A stretch of DNA of 24,861 nt from a virus, in IMG/VR virus record IMGVR_UViG_3300047321_000120, positions 1 to 24,861 of that record; one strand, written 5' to 3'. The position numbers were made by a program, and so were the translations under genes. The notes under the pieces were generated by a model. That model saw only the letters and a program-made list of their open reading frames with translations. It searched no databases and was not told where the DNA came from. Positions 1 to 8,280 of the stretch are shown here, one piece after another; positions within the stretch are counted from its first letter, which is position 1, and the number at the start of each line of letters is the position of its first letter.

Positions 1-322
1 GAACGGTCTGGTGCTGGGTGTGCTTGATGTACACCTGATCGAACCCAGCGACACTCAGCGGCGCGCGATCAAGGGCAGCGTCTACCGCAGCGAACAAGTC
101 GAATAGCTCACTGGGCCCCGGGGCCATCGACCAAACGTGAACCACCACCGTGGCGCTGAGCCCCTGCGCGTCATGGGTGTCATCCGGAAATTCCGTGATG
201 CTGCCTATCTGCACGTACGGGAACGGCGCAGGCTCCGGTATCTGGTCATAGACCTGGCCAGGAAGGGCGGCGGTCAGCTTGCCGTAGATGGCCGTCTGAA
301 GCGGCCGCATAGAAGTAGCCAC
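1..322 (-). CDS. Tail terminator / tail-completion protein, DUF3168-like (partial)
   Basis: The gene runs off the left edge, so only about the first 107 residues are visible. After the start the protein reads TSMRPLQTAIYGKLTAALPG, then PFPYVQIG and a Trp-containing beta-strand segment (VVVHVWSMAPG). This is the pattern of the DUF3168 tail-completion family, which caps the tail tube in long-tailed phages. I chose GTG at 322 because AGGTGG lies 4-5 nt upstream; an in-frame ATG at 310 is the alternative. It follows the HK97 gp10-like gene by one base, which is the usual order of connector genes. The family call rests on pattern and position only. Confidence 0.7.
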   Translation of the reverse strand, partial: MATSMRPLQTAIYGKLTAALPGQVYDQIPEPAPFPYVQIGSITEFPDDTHDAQGLSATVVVHVWSMAPGPSELFDLFAAVDAALDRAPLSVAGFDQVYIKHTQHQTV

Positions 323-323
323 G

Positions 324-692
324 TCACCACCTATCCAGGAAGCGACGGGCGTTGCGCTGAAGCTCTCGCTCGCCGGTACGTGCGTGAATCTGGGTGGCCG
401 GACCTAGGAACGGCTGATCTTCCATCTTGCTCGTTCCTTTCTCGACGTAGTACGCGTAGTCACGTGTCTTGCCTGGCTTGATCTGCACCCAGGCTTTCCC
501 GGACCGCTCGTTCACGTTGGTCTCAATGCTCTCCCGCAGCGCGCCGGTACGGACTGGGGCCAGTTCCTTGGCAGTCTTGGCCAAGTCCTCTGCCCACTGA
601 TTCAGCGCAACGACACGTAGTTCGTCTATCCGCCGGGGAAGCAGCCTGATACGGGCCAGGGCCGTGCGCAGTCCGCGCAGAGTCTCGGCCAT
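324..692 (-). CDS. HK97 gp10-like neck/tail protein
   Basis: A 122-aa protein with an N-terminal helical, Arg-rich part, then APVRTGALRESI at about residues 46-57 and YAYYVEKGTSKMEDQPFLGP at about 79-98. These are the signature segments of the HK97 gp10-like family, a structural protein at the head-tail junction or tail tip-distal end. The start codon touches the stop of the upstream head-closure gene, so the two are probably translationally coupled. Length is normal for the family. I see no defect. Confidence 0.85.
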   Translation of the reverse strand: MAETLRGLRTALARIRLLPRRIDELRVVALNQWAEDLAKTAKELAPVRTGALRESIETNVNERSGKAWVQIKPGKTRDYAYYVEKGTSKMEDQPFLGPATQIHARTGERELQRNARRFLDRW

Positions 693-1024
693 CAGTTACC
701 AGGCTCGCGGAACAGACAGTCAGCGCGGAGGTAGGTCCCTGGCACGCTGGGCTGAAGAGTCTTCAGGACCAGGTAGACGTCAGTGCCTAGCCGTAGCTGG
801 TCACCTCGACGGACGCCAGCGGTCGGCAAGAGGTAAACCAGATGCGTCCGGCTGTCGCCAGCCTGACCCGCTAGAACCTGCTCTGTGACGCTCGGCTGGC
901 TGAATCGGGCCCGGACCACACCGGCAGGCTGCCAGGCCGTTACGTAGCCACCCATGCCATCTGGCGAGCGTTCCTCGCGGTAGACCTCAGCGCTGGTATT
1001 CAGCAGATGCGCTAGCCGACTCAC
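692..1024 (-). CDS. Head-closure / head-tail joining protein
   Basis: A 110-aa beta-rich protein. The N-terminus (ATSAEVYREE-like SAEVYREERSPDGMGGYV) with a conserved Gly-Gly turn and a C-terminal VPGTYLRADCLF segment fit the SPP1 gp16 / phage head-tail joining family, which seals the portal channel after packaging. It overlaps the upstream adaptor gene by 4 nt and abuts the gp10-like gene, consistent with a connector operon. Family assignment is from pattern plus position between adaptor and gp10-like genes. Confidence 0.75.
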   Translation of the reverse strand: MSRLAHLLNTSAEVYREERSPDGMGGYVTAWQPAGVVRARFSQPSVTEQVLAGQAGDSRTHLVYLLPTAGVRRGDQLRLGTDVYLVLKTLQPSVPGTYLRADCLFREPGN

Positions 1025-1632
1025 CGCGACTTCACCACCGTGGACGGGCCAGCACCAAAGCGGGCAGCCAGCCGATTGCGCTGGAAGTCGGACAGGGCGA
1101 GCATGCCGGTTTCAAGGTTGCCGTACTTGGCCTGGTAGTCCCCGATGCGTTCCAGGTCGACCACCCGCGCGAACGGGTCGCCACCACGTAGTGCTACTAG
1201 GGCCTGGCCGACCAGACGGCAGACCAGGTCAACAATGTCAGCGGGCACGGCGGGTAGGCCATGCGTATAGGTGACGCTGACCTCTGAAGGCTGGTCAGTC
1301 GACCGCCAGCCGTACGACGTCCAGTTCATCGCGCGCCAGCCCAGCTCACGCCACAGCGCGCCGCTAGCCAGCTTCCAGTCAGTCACAGGGTTGCCGTCGA
1401 TGGTGACGTCAGACACGGACTGGACGAGCTGCCCAGGCAGCCTGAGCCGCGTGTCATGGTCACCCTCTAGCGTGATGGTACTGGTGGCCTGGGTGATGGT
1501 AGACCCCGCAGCCTCGCGCACCAGGGCGGAAGCCACGTCAAAGTAGGTGGTTACAGCGACAGTCTCAGCAGACTCGACAGTGACGCCACGCGCAGTCAGG
1601 TCGGCGATAGTCGCCAGAGGGTCAAGCGCCAT
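1021..1632 (-). CDS. Head-tail adaptor (gp6-like connector) protein
   Basis: A 203-aa protein beginning MALDPLATIADLTARGV, followed by an Ala-rich helix (VASALVREAAGSTIT), a beta-rich middle with VSDVTIDGNPVTDW, and a helical C-terminus (PADIVDLVCRLVGQAL). This helix-beta-helix layout is typical of actinophage head-tail connectors of the HK97 gp6 type that dock under the portal ring. It lies between the 57-aa gene after the capsid gene and the head-closure gene, the expected place. No anomalies. Confidence 0.75.
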   Translation of the reverse strand: MALDPLATIADLTARGVTVESAETVAVTTYFDVASALVREAAGSTITQATSTITLEGDHDTRLRLPGQLVQSVSDVTIDGNPVTDWKLASGALWRELGWRAMNWTSYGWRSTDQPSEVSVTYTHGLPAVPADIVDLVCRLVGQALVALRGGDPFARVVDLERIGDYQAKYGNLETGMLALSDFQRNRLAARFGAGPSTVVKSR

Positions 1633-1645
1633 GGGTCACCCTCGC

Positions 1646-1819
1646 TTACTTGGCTGCGACAGGCTTACGCGCGGCAGGCTTGGCCACGTCTACGGCGTCC
1701 AGATCATCGCGCTTCAGCAGCAGACGGAGGTAGGCAAGCTGCTCGCCATCCGGATCTAGGCGCAGGCCCACGCGGGCACCCGTCTTGTTCGTGACGATCA
1801 CATCAACCAGGTCAGCCAT
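1646..1819 (-). CDS. Small protein of unknown function between capsid and connector genes
   Basis: A 57-aa protein (MADLVDVIVTNKTGARVGLR at the N-terminus) ending in a Lys/Ala/Pro-rich tail (VAKPAARKPVAAK). The reading frame is open upstream to 1891, but the ATG at 1819 has a GGAG sequence 7 nt before it, while the longer form would translate through the palindromic operator at 1866-1879. Many phages carry a short open reading frame in this place; a head-tail or capsid-accessory role is possible, but nothing in the sequence proves it. Confidence 0.6.
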   Translation of the reverse strand: MADLVDVIVTNKTGARVGLRLDPDGEQLAYLRLLLKRDDLDAVDVAKPAARKPVAAK

Positions 1820-1865
1820 GGGAACTCCAAAGGGTTGGGGAAGATAGGGCGGGGCGGGGGCCACG

Positions 1866-1879
1866 TACCAAGATTGGTA
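1866..1879. promoter_or_regulatory. Palindromic operator-like site 1 (TACCAAGATTGGTA)
   Basis: Near-perfect 14-bp palindrome in the gap between the major capsid gene and the 57-aa gene, 47 nt before that gene's ATG. The symmetry extends outward: GGGGGCCACG on the left matches the complement of GGTGACCCCC on the right with few mismatches. On the minus strand the RNA could fold into a long hairpin, but no T-tract follows. It is one of nine related sites in the window and may be a repressor operator or an RNA hairpin. Confidence 0.65.
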
Positions 1880-1904
1880 GGTGACCCCCACTCACTCAGC
1901 CGGA

Positions 1905-2780
1905 TTAGCTGGGCAGACCCGTGGTGACGTCAACGTCCATCACGGCCAGGGCCTCAGGACGCGCGACCTTGGCACCGTAAAGGTGAAGGCCCTTGATCGC
2001 GTCGGCGAAGCTGTTCTGCGGGCGGTACGCCTCGACCTTGTTAATCTGCTCCGCGTAGGTCGTTGCGATCGAGTGACCGGCAACCACGAAGTTGGACACG
2101 GCCGGAAGGGTGCCAGCGGTGCCCTGCGGGAGGTTAAGCGACACCATCACGCTGAAACCGAGGATTGCGCCGACCTCACCATTGCGGATGGGGTCAGTGG
2201 AACCGTACTGGTTCGCGTAGATGAAGCGCGTGTCCTGAAGGATCAGCGAGTAGAACTCGGGCGACACGATGACATACCGGCCAGCGGTCGGCACCTTGGC
2301 CTTGTCTAGCTTCAGCTTCAGGGCCAGGACGATCTTGTACGCCGCATCGGAAGTCGCAGCCGCACCCGGGGTCAGGACGTTGCCCGCAGCCGTGGTCATC
2401 GCGGACGCCAGGAAGGTGTCAACAACCTCGGCCAGGCCAAAGGCCGAATCCTCCGCAGCGCGGTTGAGTAGCTGGCCACCATCGCGGACCTGACGCGCGT
2501 CGACGTCATCGACCTCAAACGCGAAGTACTTGCTCTGGTCGATCACCAGGGTGTCGTCCGTGGTGACAAGAGTCTGGGGCGCGATCGTGGTGCTGTTCTT
2601 GGTGTACGTGCCGATAGTCGGGCGCACTAGGTGCCCGATGTGCACAGTGTCACCGTACTGCGCGATATCGCCCTCATAGTCGCGGTTGATGATGCCGGGC
2701 TGGCCAAAGACCAGGTTCTCCCGTAGCGCAACTAGCAGGTCTGCCGACCAGACCTCAGGAATGAAAGTGTCAACGGCCAT
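1905..2780 (-). CDS. Major capsid protein (P22 coat-like, HK97 fold)
   Basis: A 291-aa protein starting MAVDTFIPEVWSADLLVALR, with NRDYEGDIAQYGDTVHIG at about residues 32-49 and DQSKYFAFEVDDVDARQV at about 81-98. These segments are typical of the P22 coat-protein-like branch of HK97-fold capsid proteins in actinophages. The order scaffold, capsid, connector genes supports the call. AGAGAGG-type ribosome-binding sequence (CAGAGAGGTTCGGCAA on the minus strand) precedes the ATG. No protease domain is visible in the gene. Confidence 0.92.
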   Translation of the reverse strand: MAVDTFIPEVWSADLLVALRENLVFGQPGIINRDYEGDIAQYGDTVHIGHLVRPTIGTYTKNSTTIAPQTLVTTDDTLVIDQSKYFAFEVDDVDARQVRDGGQLLNRAAEDSAFGLAEVVDTFLASAMTTAAGNVLTPGAAATSDAAYKIVLALKLKLDKAKVPTAGRYVIVSPEFYSLILQDTRFIYANQYGSTDPIRNGEVGAILGFSVMVSLNLPQGTAGTLPAVSNFVVAGHSIATTYAEQINKVEAYRPQNSFADAIKGLHLYGAKVARPEALAVMDVDVTTGLPS

Positions 2781-2808
2781 TTGCCGAACCTCTCTGGGTT
2801 AGGGATAG

Positions 2809-3480
2809 TTACTTGATGCCGAGCAGGTTGTTCAGGCGGCCCTCAGTCTTGGCCTTGCGAATGGCCTCAGGACTCATGCCCTTTAGCTGGTCGCGGGTGA
2901 GCTGAGGAATAGCTGCCTTGCGCGCTGCTCCGCCATCGCCAGTTCCCTGAAACCGTGGCCGGGCCGTTGCGGCTAGGTGTGGCTTCCGGGTTAGTAGTTC
3001 CTCGATCGCGTCGGAGATCTCACCTGCGTCTACATCGCCGTTCTCGTCTACCTCGAACTGGGCAGCGTCGATGAACGCGAGAGCATCAGCGGGGTCGGCG
3101 AACTTGCCAGCGGCAGCAGCCTTGATCTCAGACCTGAGGATTCGCGCGTTGGCCTTCAGGGTGGCCTCTCGCGCCGCCTCTCGCCGGATAGAATCCGGGT
3201 CAGGGGTGTCTGTGTCACCGGACGGCTTTGGGGCCTCCAGCGAAGCGATACGGGACTCTAGGTCTCGCCGCTTGTCCCTCTCCTCACGCCACTTGCTCTT
3301 CATGGAGTCAAGGGCCTTCTTACCGGCATCCCCCAGGGCCTCACTGCCAGCGGGGTCTGCGCCATCCGTCGAGTCAATCCCGTCCGCAGGGCCGTTGCCG
3401 GGCGGGGTCTGGTTCTCGTCAGGCGCGCCCGGATCGGTCGAGTCGTCAGCCGGACCATTGGGGTTAGGGTTTTCGGGCAT
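2809..3480 (-). CDS. Capsid scaffolding protein
   Basis: A 223-aa acidic protein. Residues 1-48 are low-complexity Pro/Asp/Gly/Asn, followed by a strongly charged helix (KSKWREERDKRRDLESRIAS) likely to form a coiled coil. Next come an Ala/Arg-rich helical part and FADPADALAFID with VDENGDVD, a segment seen in many actinophage scaffolds. The C-terminus is basic (KAKTEGRLNNLLGIK), as expected for the part that binds capsid protein. It lies directly upstream of the capsid gene. Operator-like site 2 lies 36 nt before its ATG, with TGGAGG as ribosome-binding site. Confidence 0.85.
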   Translation of the reverse strand: MPENPNPNGPADDSTDPGAPDENQTPPGNGPADGIDSTDGADPAGSEALGDAGKKALDSMKSKWREERDKRRDLESRIASLEAPKPSGDTDTPDPDSIRREAAREATLKANARILRSEIKAAAAGKFADPADALAFIDAAQFEVDENGDVDAGEISDAIEELLTRKPHLAATARPRFQGTGDGGAARKAAIPQLTRDQLKGMSPEAIRKAKTEGRLNNLLGIK

Positions 3481-3515
3481 GCTTGAACCTCCATGCGCAT
3501 TGCGCGCGTATCAGG

Positions 3516-3529
3516 TACCAAAATTGGTA
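3516..3529. promoter_or_regulatory. Palindromic operator-like site 2 (TACCAAAATTGGTA)
   Basis: Perfect copy of the 14-bp core, in the 76-nt gap between the MuF-like gene and the scaffold gene. The outer arms of the extended consensus are weak here (CAGG on one side, TGTGCC on the other). It lies 36 nt before the scaffold start on the minus strand. I see no clear -35/-10 pair next to it. Confidence 0.7.
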
Positions 3530-3556
3530 TGTGCCGGGTGCGCCGTGCGCGCTGCC

Positions 3557-4462
3557 TCAGCGGAGATAGCCGTTTTTGTAGAGCAGGCGGATTGCCTGTG
3601 CTCGGTCACCGTCGGCTAGTCGGTAGATCTCTTCCGGCATTAGCCGGGGCGGGCGCTTAGGCTTACGCTTGCTGCCCGTTCCAACGTGGGTTACTTGGAC
3701 CTTTCGACCGAACATCTCTACTGTGTCCATCGCCTTGCGCGCGTTCACGATGCTGTAGATGTTGGCGCCATCATCAATGGCCTTAGTGCCAGCCTCGCCA
3801 AACACCTTGCGGCGCTGGTCGGCAGACATGCGGTCGAACATGTCCTTGGCGTCCAGGGTGAAAGCGGCCTTCCCGTGCGTCACCGGTTCCATGGTGCAGT
3901 CGCAGTTGGGATGGCGCTGGAAGCCCGTTGAGACGCTGTACTCGCGGCCAGCCAGGATGATGCAGCGGGCACACGCGGGAAGCTCCACCACGCGCACATA
4001 GCTGGTCACCTTGGTATTGCCGACCATTGCGGCCTGGTCTGCCTGCCTGCCCGTGTCAGCAATCGTGGTGCGAACCACCATGTTGATGAATGAGCCTGCA
4101 CGGGCCATTGCGGTCCGGGCGGAGTCTCCCTCATCTCGTCGCCACAGGGCGGTAGGGATTGCGCGGGCAAGCACACCCATCAGGTTCCGCCCGTCCGGGG
4201 TGGCCCTGGCAAACTGCTCAGCGTCGATCTCAGCGTCAAGTGCGCCGATCATGTCGCGCATGAAGTCGTTCGTCATGTCCGCTGACTTGGTCTGCCCAGC
4301 TTGGACCATTGCGGTTACCTTGGGCAGCAATCGACCCCAGTTCTCAGCAACAGAACTGGGGTCGACCTTGGACCACTCAGCGAGTACGGCGCGGGCGGTA
4401 GCGTCAGCCAGCCGTTCCCGTTCCTTCTGGTGTAGGCGGGCCCTCAGGCTCCATACCATCAT
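3557..4462 (-). CDS. MuF-like minor head / capsid morphogenesis protein
   Basis: A 301-aa protein with a helical N-terminal half and a compact Cys/His cluster: C164 and C167 (LPACARC), then AGREYSVSTGFQRHPNCDC with H184, C187 and C189. This Cys/His pattern after an AGR motif marks the MuF-like minor head proteins of actinophages, which sit inside the capsid near the portal. The ATG-ATG start overlaps the end of the portal gene by 59 nt and has only a weak ribosome-binding site, suggesting translational coupling. The C-terminal tail is basic (GSKRKPKRPPR). Confidence 0.82.
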   Translation of the reverse strand: MMVWSLRARLHQKERERLADATARAVLAEWSKVDPSSVAENWGRLLPKVTAMVQAGQTKSADMTNDFMRDMIGALDAEIDAEQFARATPDGRNLMGVLARAIPTALWRRDEGDSARTAMARAGSFINMVVRTTIADTGRQADQAAMVGNTKVTSYVRVVELPACARCIILAGREYSVSTGFQRHPNCDCTMEPVTHGKAAFTLDAKDMFDRMSADQRRKVFGEAGTKAIDDGANIYSIVNARKAMDTVEMFGRKVQVTHVGTGSKRKPKRPPRLMPEEIYRLADGDRAQAIRLLYKNGYLR

Positions 4463-5912
4463 TACCGCCGTTGGGGTCGACTGCCTGATCAGGGTTGTGC
4501 GTCATGATCTGGGACAGCGCCGCCATGGGGTCAGCCTGCATTTCGCGTTCCTTCATCTTCAGCAGGTCGGCGACCTCAGTAGGCGTCAGGCCGTACCGGC
4601 TGGCCAGGAACTCGAACGGGAACCCAATCCCCTTCAGCTTCAGCAGCGCGTCAGCGAGCTGGGCATTCGAGCGAGACTCAGCGTCCGCCCAAAGGACCGA
4701 ACCACCCTGCACCGCCTTGGCCTTAGCGTCGTTGCCCTGGGCCAGCGCGATCAATCCGAAAACCTCGCGGATGGCCTGGCCAAACCAAAGCTGCTTTTCC
4801 TCGACCCGCTTGATTAGGCCGGTCTCAGCAGCGATCAGCGCGTCACCAGAAAGGTTCGCCATCTTGCCGATTAGGTAGTGAGCAGGCGTACGGGTCTGCG
4901 CCGCAATGTGGCCGACCGCAGTCTCAATCACGCTTGTGTAGGCGTCGAGATTCGCAGCGGACCATTCCGCCGTCTTGACGTCATCTCCGCTGAAGAACTG
5001 CACACGGTCAACGGCAAACTTTTCCATGTCTACCGGACGTTCACCGACGATCTGCCCCGTAGCATCCAGCACAGGGACGACCGGCCGTTCGGCACCCAGA
5101 ACAATCCGGGTGGGGAACGATGCATAGTCACTCGCGGTGAAGAGCTGGGCCCAAAGCAGGTTCACGGCATTCTGCATTGCGACCACACCCGTAATATCCG
5201 GGATTGGGTCGCTGACCAGCATTGGCTTGTTGGGAAGCTCCACCATGGGAACACAACCCATAGGGTTGACCTGGGGGTTCGGTTCTGCCGTTCCCATGTC
5301 GCGCGGGGTCCAAGCGTCCATCTCATCATCTGCCTGAAGCATGACGAGAGACTTCTTAGGGGTCGACAGGTGCGCCCGCTGGAACTTCCAGACCTCATCC
5401 GGCAGGTACAGCGTGGCGTAGTCGTACCCGCCATCCTCCCAGCGCTTCAGGGCCGCACGGCGCTTCCGGCGGGAACCAGGCTCATAGACCACGATGCACT
5501 GAGAGGCATCCTCGAACGTGACTTCAGGGGTCTCAGGGTCGTCAGGGTTACCCCACACCAGGACGAACGACCGGCCGGAATTCACAGCGCCGAGGAAGCC
5601 CAACTGGCTGTCAGCGTCAAGGGCATTCATCTGCCAGACGCGCCACGATTCCTTGTCAGCCTCGGTCATTCCCGCTGGCTTGATGCCATTCACGGTCAGT
5701 CGCTCGACGGGAGCGTCAGAGACCACCTGAACCCAGTTGTCAGAAAAGTCCTTGTATCGCTCAGCGTGGTACTTGCGGAACTGGTCGGACGCGTAAGAGA
5801 GAGGCTGGCGACCCCGGTAGTACGCCTCATTGCGGTCGATTTCCCAGCGCCGATTGCGTAGTTCCGTTTCCAGAATGGCAACCAGGTTTAGGGCCTGATC
5901 CTGGGTGGCCAA
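4404..5912 (-). CDS. Portal protein (SPP1 gp6-like)
   Basis: A 502-aa protein whose N-terminus (LNLVAILETELRNRRWEIDR, then AYYRGRQPL) is the usual start of actinophage portal proteins, the dodecameric ring through which DNA is packaged. The middle contains the long helix region around AQTRTPAHYLIGKMANLSGD, also typical of the family. The C-terminus is acidic and Pro/Gly-rich. It follows the large terminase gene by 13 nt and overlaps the MuF-like gene. Length fits the family. Confidence 0.92.
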   Translation of the reverse strand: MATQDQALNLVAILETELRNRRWEIDRNEAYYRGRQPLSYASDQFRKYHAERYKDFSDNWVQVVSDAPVERLTVNGIKPAGMTEADKESWRVWQMNALDADSQLGFLGAVNSGRSFVLVWGNPDDPETPEVTFEDASQCIVVYEPGSRRKRRAALKRWEDGGYDYATLYLPDEVWKFQRAHLSTPKKSLVMLQADDEMDAWTPRDMGTAEPNPQVNPMGCVPMVELPNKPMLVSDPIPDITGVVAMQNAVNLLWAQLFTASDYASFPTRIVLGAERPVVPVLDATGQIVGERPVDMEKFAVDRVQFFSGDDVKTAEWSAANLDAYTSVIETAVGHIAAQTRTPAHYLIGKMANLSGDALIAAETGLIKRVEEKQLWFGQAIREVFGLIALAQGNDAKAKAVQGGSVLWADAESRSNAQLADALLKLKGIGFPFEFLASRYGLTPTEVADLLKMKEREMQADPMAALSQIMTHNPDQAVDPNGGNDGMEPEGPPTPEGTGTAG

Positions 5913-5925
5913 GATGCCCCCTCCC

Positions 5926-7524
5926 TCACGTTCCGTAGTAGTAAGACTTGCGCTTAGGTGCAGCCATGCCAGCGGCTATAGCATCCGAAGCGGCTTCATG
6001 TGCCAGGATGCTGGTTACCGCAGCGTCGATTTTCTGGTCAGCGGCAGACTTGGCCAGCACGTACCGGCCCTGGGGCCTTGCGGCTGCACGGGCGTTCCGA
6101 ATGTGACCGGACGTAATCGGGCACCCGTCATGGGTGAACCGAGTGTCAGCCTTGCTGATATCCGTCTTCAGTCGCTCCGCAGCAGTGTGCATCTGAACCA
6201 CGCGGCGGGTGTACCAGCGGATAACGATGCGGTCACCGTACTTGGCTGCCCACTCGTCTACCTCTGAGTCCCAATACGGTGGGTCAGCGTAAATGAGCTT
6301 GACGTCATACCGGCGCACCAGTTCGTCAAGGGCGGCCGAAACATCAAGCCTGGGAACCTGTCCGCCAAAGTCGGCAGGATTCCAGATGGTAGGCAGCCGG
6401 TTAGGGCCGTAGGTCGGGGTGAACTGGAAGCCGTCCAGCGTCTCAGCGCGGAATGCCGTCCAGTCATCGACGTCTGATCCGTCGAATCCCAAAACAATTG
6501 GGGTCCGGGGCTTGACATTCGGCCGGCCGTCTGCTCGCGCCTCCCACAAATTGTGCTCGACCCAGGCACCAGCGCCCGCAACGATGCGGTTTCCGAAGAA
6601 TCGCTCAGCCTGCGCGGGGTCAGTCTCGGCCAATTCGCTGGCCTCAGCCTCGATCGCGTCAAGGTCGATATGCGGGCAGTCACCGTAGACAGCCTTGTGA
6701 ATCTTCCGCCGTTCCTGCTTATTCCTGTACGACAGGTTTAGCGGGGCCTGCGGGAAGTAGCGGTAAACGTCCTCTGCCTTGCTCTCGTGGGTCCGCTTCG
6801 CTGTCGATTCCTCGGAAGGGTCGTAAGCGTTCGTCGTCTCCATGGAACGGCCGGACATACCAGCTAGACCACGGCGCATAGTCTCGGCCACTTTGATCAT
6901 CTTGTTCGTGGCCGTATACGTGCCGGTCTCGTCCTGAATTGCAAAGGTGATGGGGTTACCTAGGCGGGACTGCGCTGAAGACGTGACAGCGTCAATACGG
7001 CCTTCATCGCCGACCCTGACGAAACCCTCTCGGACGCTCATGAGCGCCCCTAGGGAACCGTGCTTGATCATGGCCGTCAGCGGGCGGTAGACGTTGGCGA
7101 CCTGGTCCTCAGACGTGGCGAGTAGCTGAATCAGCGGGGTGGGCTGAGGGACACCCATAGGCTCGCCCGGGGCGTACGCATAGGACCACCCGCAGGGGCA
7201 GCCATGGGTCCGGCACCGGTAACGCTCCCCGCCCTCAGCAAAGCCGTCAAAGACCGTAGGTCCGGCAGCCTCACCCAGAACGATGGCAGCCGCAAACGGG
7301 CCCTTACCGCTCTTCTGACTCATGATGACCTGCGCGCGCCGGTAGACGAACGCAGTAGAGAGCTGGCCTACCTCAGCGTCCGGGCGGACGGCGTACAGAT
7401 TCGCAGCGACCTTCATTTGCCAGGGCAGCAGATTGAACCGCTTACCCTGGCTGAAGCCATCAGGAACAACCGCGTGACGCTCGATCCAACGCAACGTGAC
7501 CCGCATGATGAGCGGATCACCCAT
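5926..7524 (-). CDS. terL: Terminase large subunit
   Basis: A 532-aa packaging motor. The ATPase half has a deviant Walker A (VIMSQKSGKGPFAA, K71-G75) and a Walker B ending in acidic residues (ITFAIQDE, D198-E199). The nuclease half begins with VLGFDGSD (D348) and has further acidic residues in LIYADPPYWDSEVDEW (D414 onward), consistent with an RNase-H-fold nuclease. A Cys-rich insert (CRTHGCPCGW, C104, C109, C111) sits in the ATPase domain. The start overlaps the small-subunit stop by 8 nt; an ATG at 7506 is an alternative. Confidence 0.95.
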   Translation of the reverse strand: MGDPLIMRVTLRWIERHAVVPDGFSQGKRFNLLPWQMKVAANLYAVRPDAEVGQLSTAFVYRRAQVIMSQKSGKGPFAAAIVLGEAAGPTVFDGFAEGGERYRCRTHGCPCGWSYAYAPGEPMGVPQPTPLIQLLATSEDQVANVYRPLTAMIKHGSLGALMSVREGFVRVGDEGRIDAVTSSAQSRLGNPITFAIQDETGTYTATNKMIKVAETMRRGLAGMSGRSMETTNAYDPSEESTAKRTHESKAEDVYRYFPQAPLNLSYRNKQERRKIHKAVYGDCPHIDLDAIEAEASELAETDPAQAERFFGNRIVAGAGAWVEHNLWEARADGRPNVKPRTPIVLGFDGSDVDDWTAFRAETLDGFQFTPTYGPNRLPTIWNPADFGGQVPRLDVSAALDELVRRYDVKLIYADPPYWDSEVDEWAAKYGDRIVIRWYTRRVVQMHTAAERLKTDISKADTRFTHDGCPITSGHIRNARAAARPQGRYVLAKSAADQKIDAAVTSILAHEAASDAIAAGMAAPKRKSYYYGT

Positions 7525-7984
7525 TGCCGACCACCAGCCGTAGCCGATCCTCGAACGAGTCTTCCTCGCTGTCAGTCACCGGCTGGTCATCGTCGTCAGC
7601 GTCGACAGCGCCAATGGTCCAACGGTTCCGTTGCATCCCGCTGACGCTCAGGCCCAGGGACTCGGCGAACTGTTTGACCTGGCCCCAGACGATTGCGCTA
7701 CTGCGCGGAGACTCAGCGCGAACCAGCAGACGAACGTAGCTGGCTACCTCGAATTCCTGGTGAAGCTGATCCCACATGACTGCCTGGGGAGTCTCCCAGA
7801 GCCGTTCCCAAAGCTGCATCTCGCGCGGACTCGGCGAGGCAAGGGGGAAGGCTGGTTCAGCGTCCTGACGACCCTCGCGCGGGAGTGTGACCCACCCGTT
7901 GGAGTCGGGGGCCTTAGCCTTGTGGCTGCGCTCAGTCGACGTTGGGGCCGGACCTGAGCGGGCGCGTGCGCCTCCCTTTGCCAT
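7517..7984 (-). CDS. terS: Terminase small subunit
   Basis: A 155-aa protein beginning MAKGGARARSGPAPTSTERS, the characteristic basic N-terminus of actinophage small terminases, which bind the packaging site and recruit TerL. It continues with helices (REMQLWERLWETPQAVMW) and ends in an acidic stretch (DADDDDQPVTDSEEDSFEDR). I chose ATG 7984 because GGAGG lies 7 nt upstream; the open frame to 8203 is antisense to the plus-strand gene there. The ribosome-binding site is fused to operator-like site 3. Confidence 0.9.
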   Translation of the reverse strand: MAKGGARARSGPAPTSTERSHKAKAPDSNGWVTLPREGRQDAEPAFPLASPSPREMQLWERLWETPQAVMWDQLHQEFEVASYVRLLVRAESPRSSAIVWGQVKQFAESLGLSVSGMQRNRWTIGAVDADDDDQPVTDSEEDSFEDRLRLVVGNG

Positions 7985-7993
7985 GGGGTCACC

Positions 7994-8007
7994 TCCCAAA
8001 ATTGGTA
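7994..8007. promoter_or_regulatory. Palindromic operator-like site 3 fused to the terS ribosome-binding site (TCCCAAAATTGGTA)
   Basis: Thirteen of 14 bases match the core. The one change (TACC to TCCC on the plus strand) makes GGGAGG on the minus strand, which is the ribosome-binding site of terS. On the minus strand the order is TACCAATTTTGGGAGG, TGACCCC, ATG. A plus-strand promoter starts on the other side, so this site may control both directions. The same fused arrangement recurs at 24262. Confidence 0.7.
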
Positions 8008-8014
8008 TGTGGTG

Positions 8015-8043
8015 TTGCGTAGTCAGCGGGCAGTGTGCTTGTC
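8015..8043 (+). promoter_or_regulatory. Possible plus-strand promoter after operator site 3
   Basis: TTGCGT at 8015-8020 lies 7 nt after the operator half TTGGTA; CTTGTC follows after a 17-nt spacer. The -10 is weak, but operator followed by TTGCRY after 6-7 nt is also seen on the minus strand at 14334 and 14687. It would drive the plus-strand gene at 8076. Confidence 0.35.
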
Positions 8044-8075
8044 TGGTGGTCCACACAGAACCAAGGGAGCGCACC

Positions 8076-8267
8076 GTGCCTGAGCCGCTGAAGGTTTCCG
8101 TCACCCTCACCATCACCCTCGCCAACCCGGATGACTGGACGATCGCGTTCGGTGCGAAGGGTCGCGCCGCAATCCGTGATGACGTCAAGTCGTACGTGGG
8201 CAACCTGATCCCGGAAAGTGGGGTGTTCGGTAACGGTGAAGTTGAAGCGTCAGTCGACTGGCGCTGA
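8076..8267 (+). CDS. Small plus-strand protein of unknown function beside terS
   Basis: A 63-aa protein, GTG start at 8076 with GGGAG 7 nt upstream. It has a beta-rich N-terminus (PLKVSVTLTITLANPDDW), a helix (RAAIRDDVKSYVGNL) and ends GEVEASVDWR. It is the only convincing plus-strand gene in the window and is divergent from terS with operator site 3 between them. A 12-bp hairpin follows the stop codon. The minus-strand frame over it lacks a good start. I do not recognise the family; divergent placement would suit a regulator or accessory gene, but no DNA-binding motif is visible. Confidence 0.7.
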   Translation: MPEPLKVSVTLTITLANPDDWTIAFGAKGRAAIRDDVKSYVGNLIPESGVFGNGEVEASVDWR

Positions 8268-8280
8268 CCGGCGGGAGGGT

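Noticed and set aside
4878-5861. Long plus-strand reading frame (327 aa)
   Set aside because: It lies fully antisense to the portal gene, which has clear family features; the frame is open because of high GC third positions.
7985-8203. N-terminal extension of the small terminase frame
   Set aside because: It would read through operator site 3 and lie antisense to the plus-strand gene; the ATG at 7984 has a strong ribosome-binding site and a typical N-terminus.
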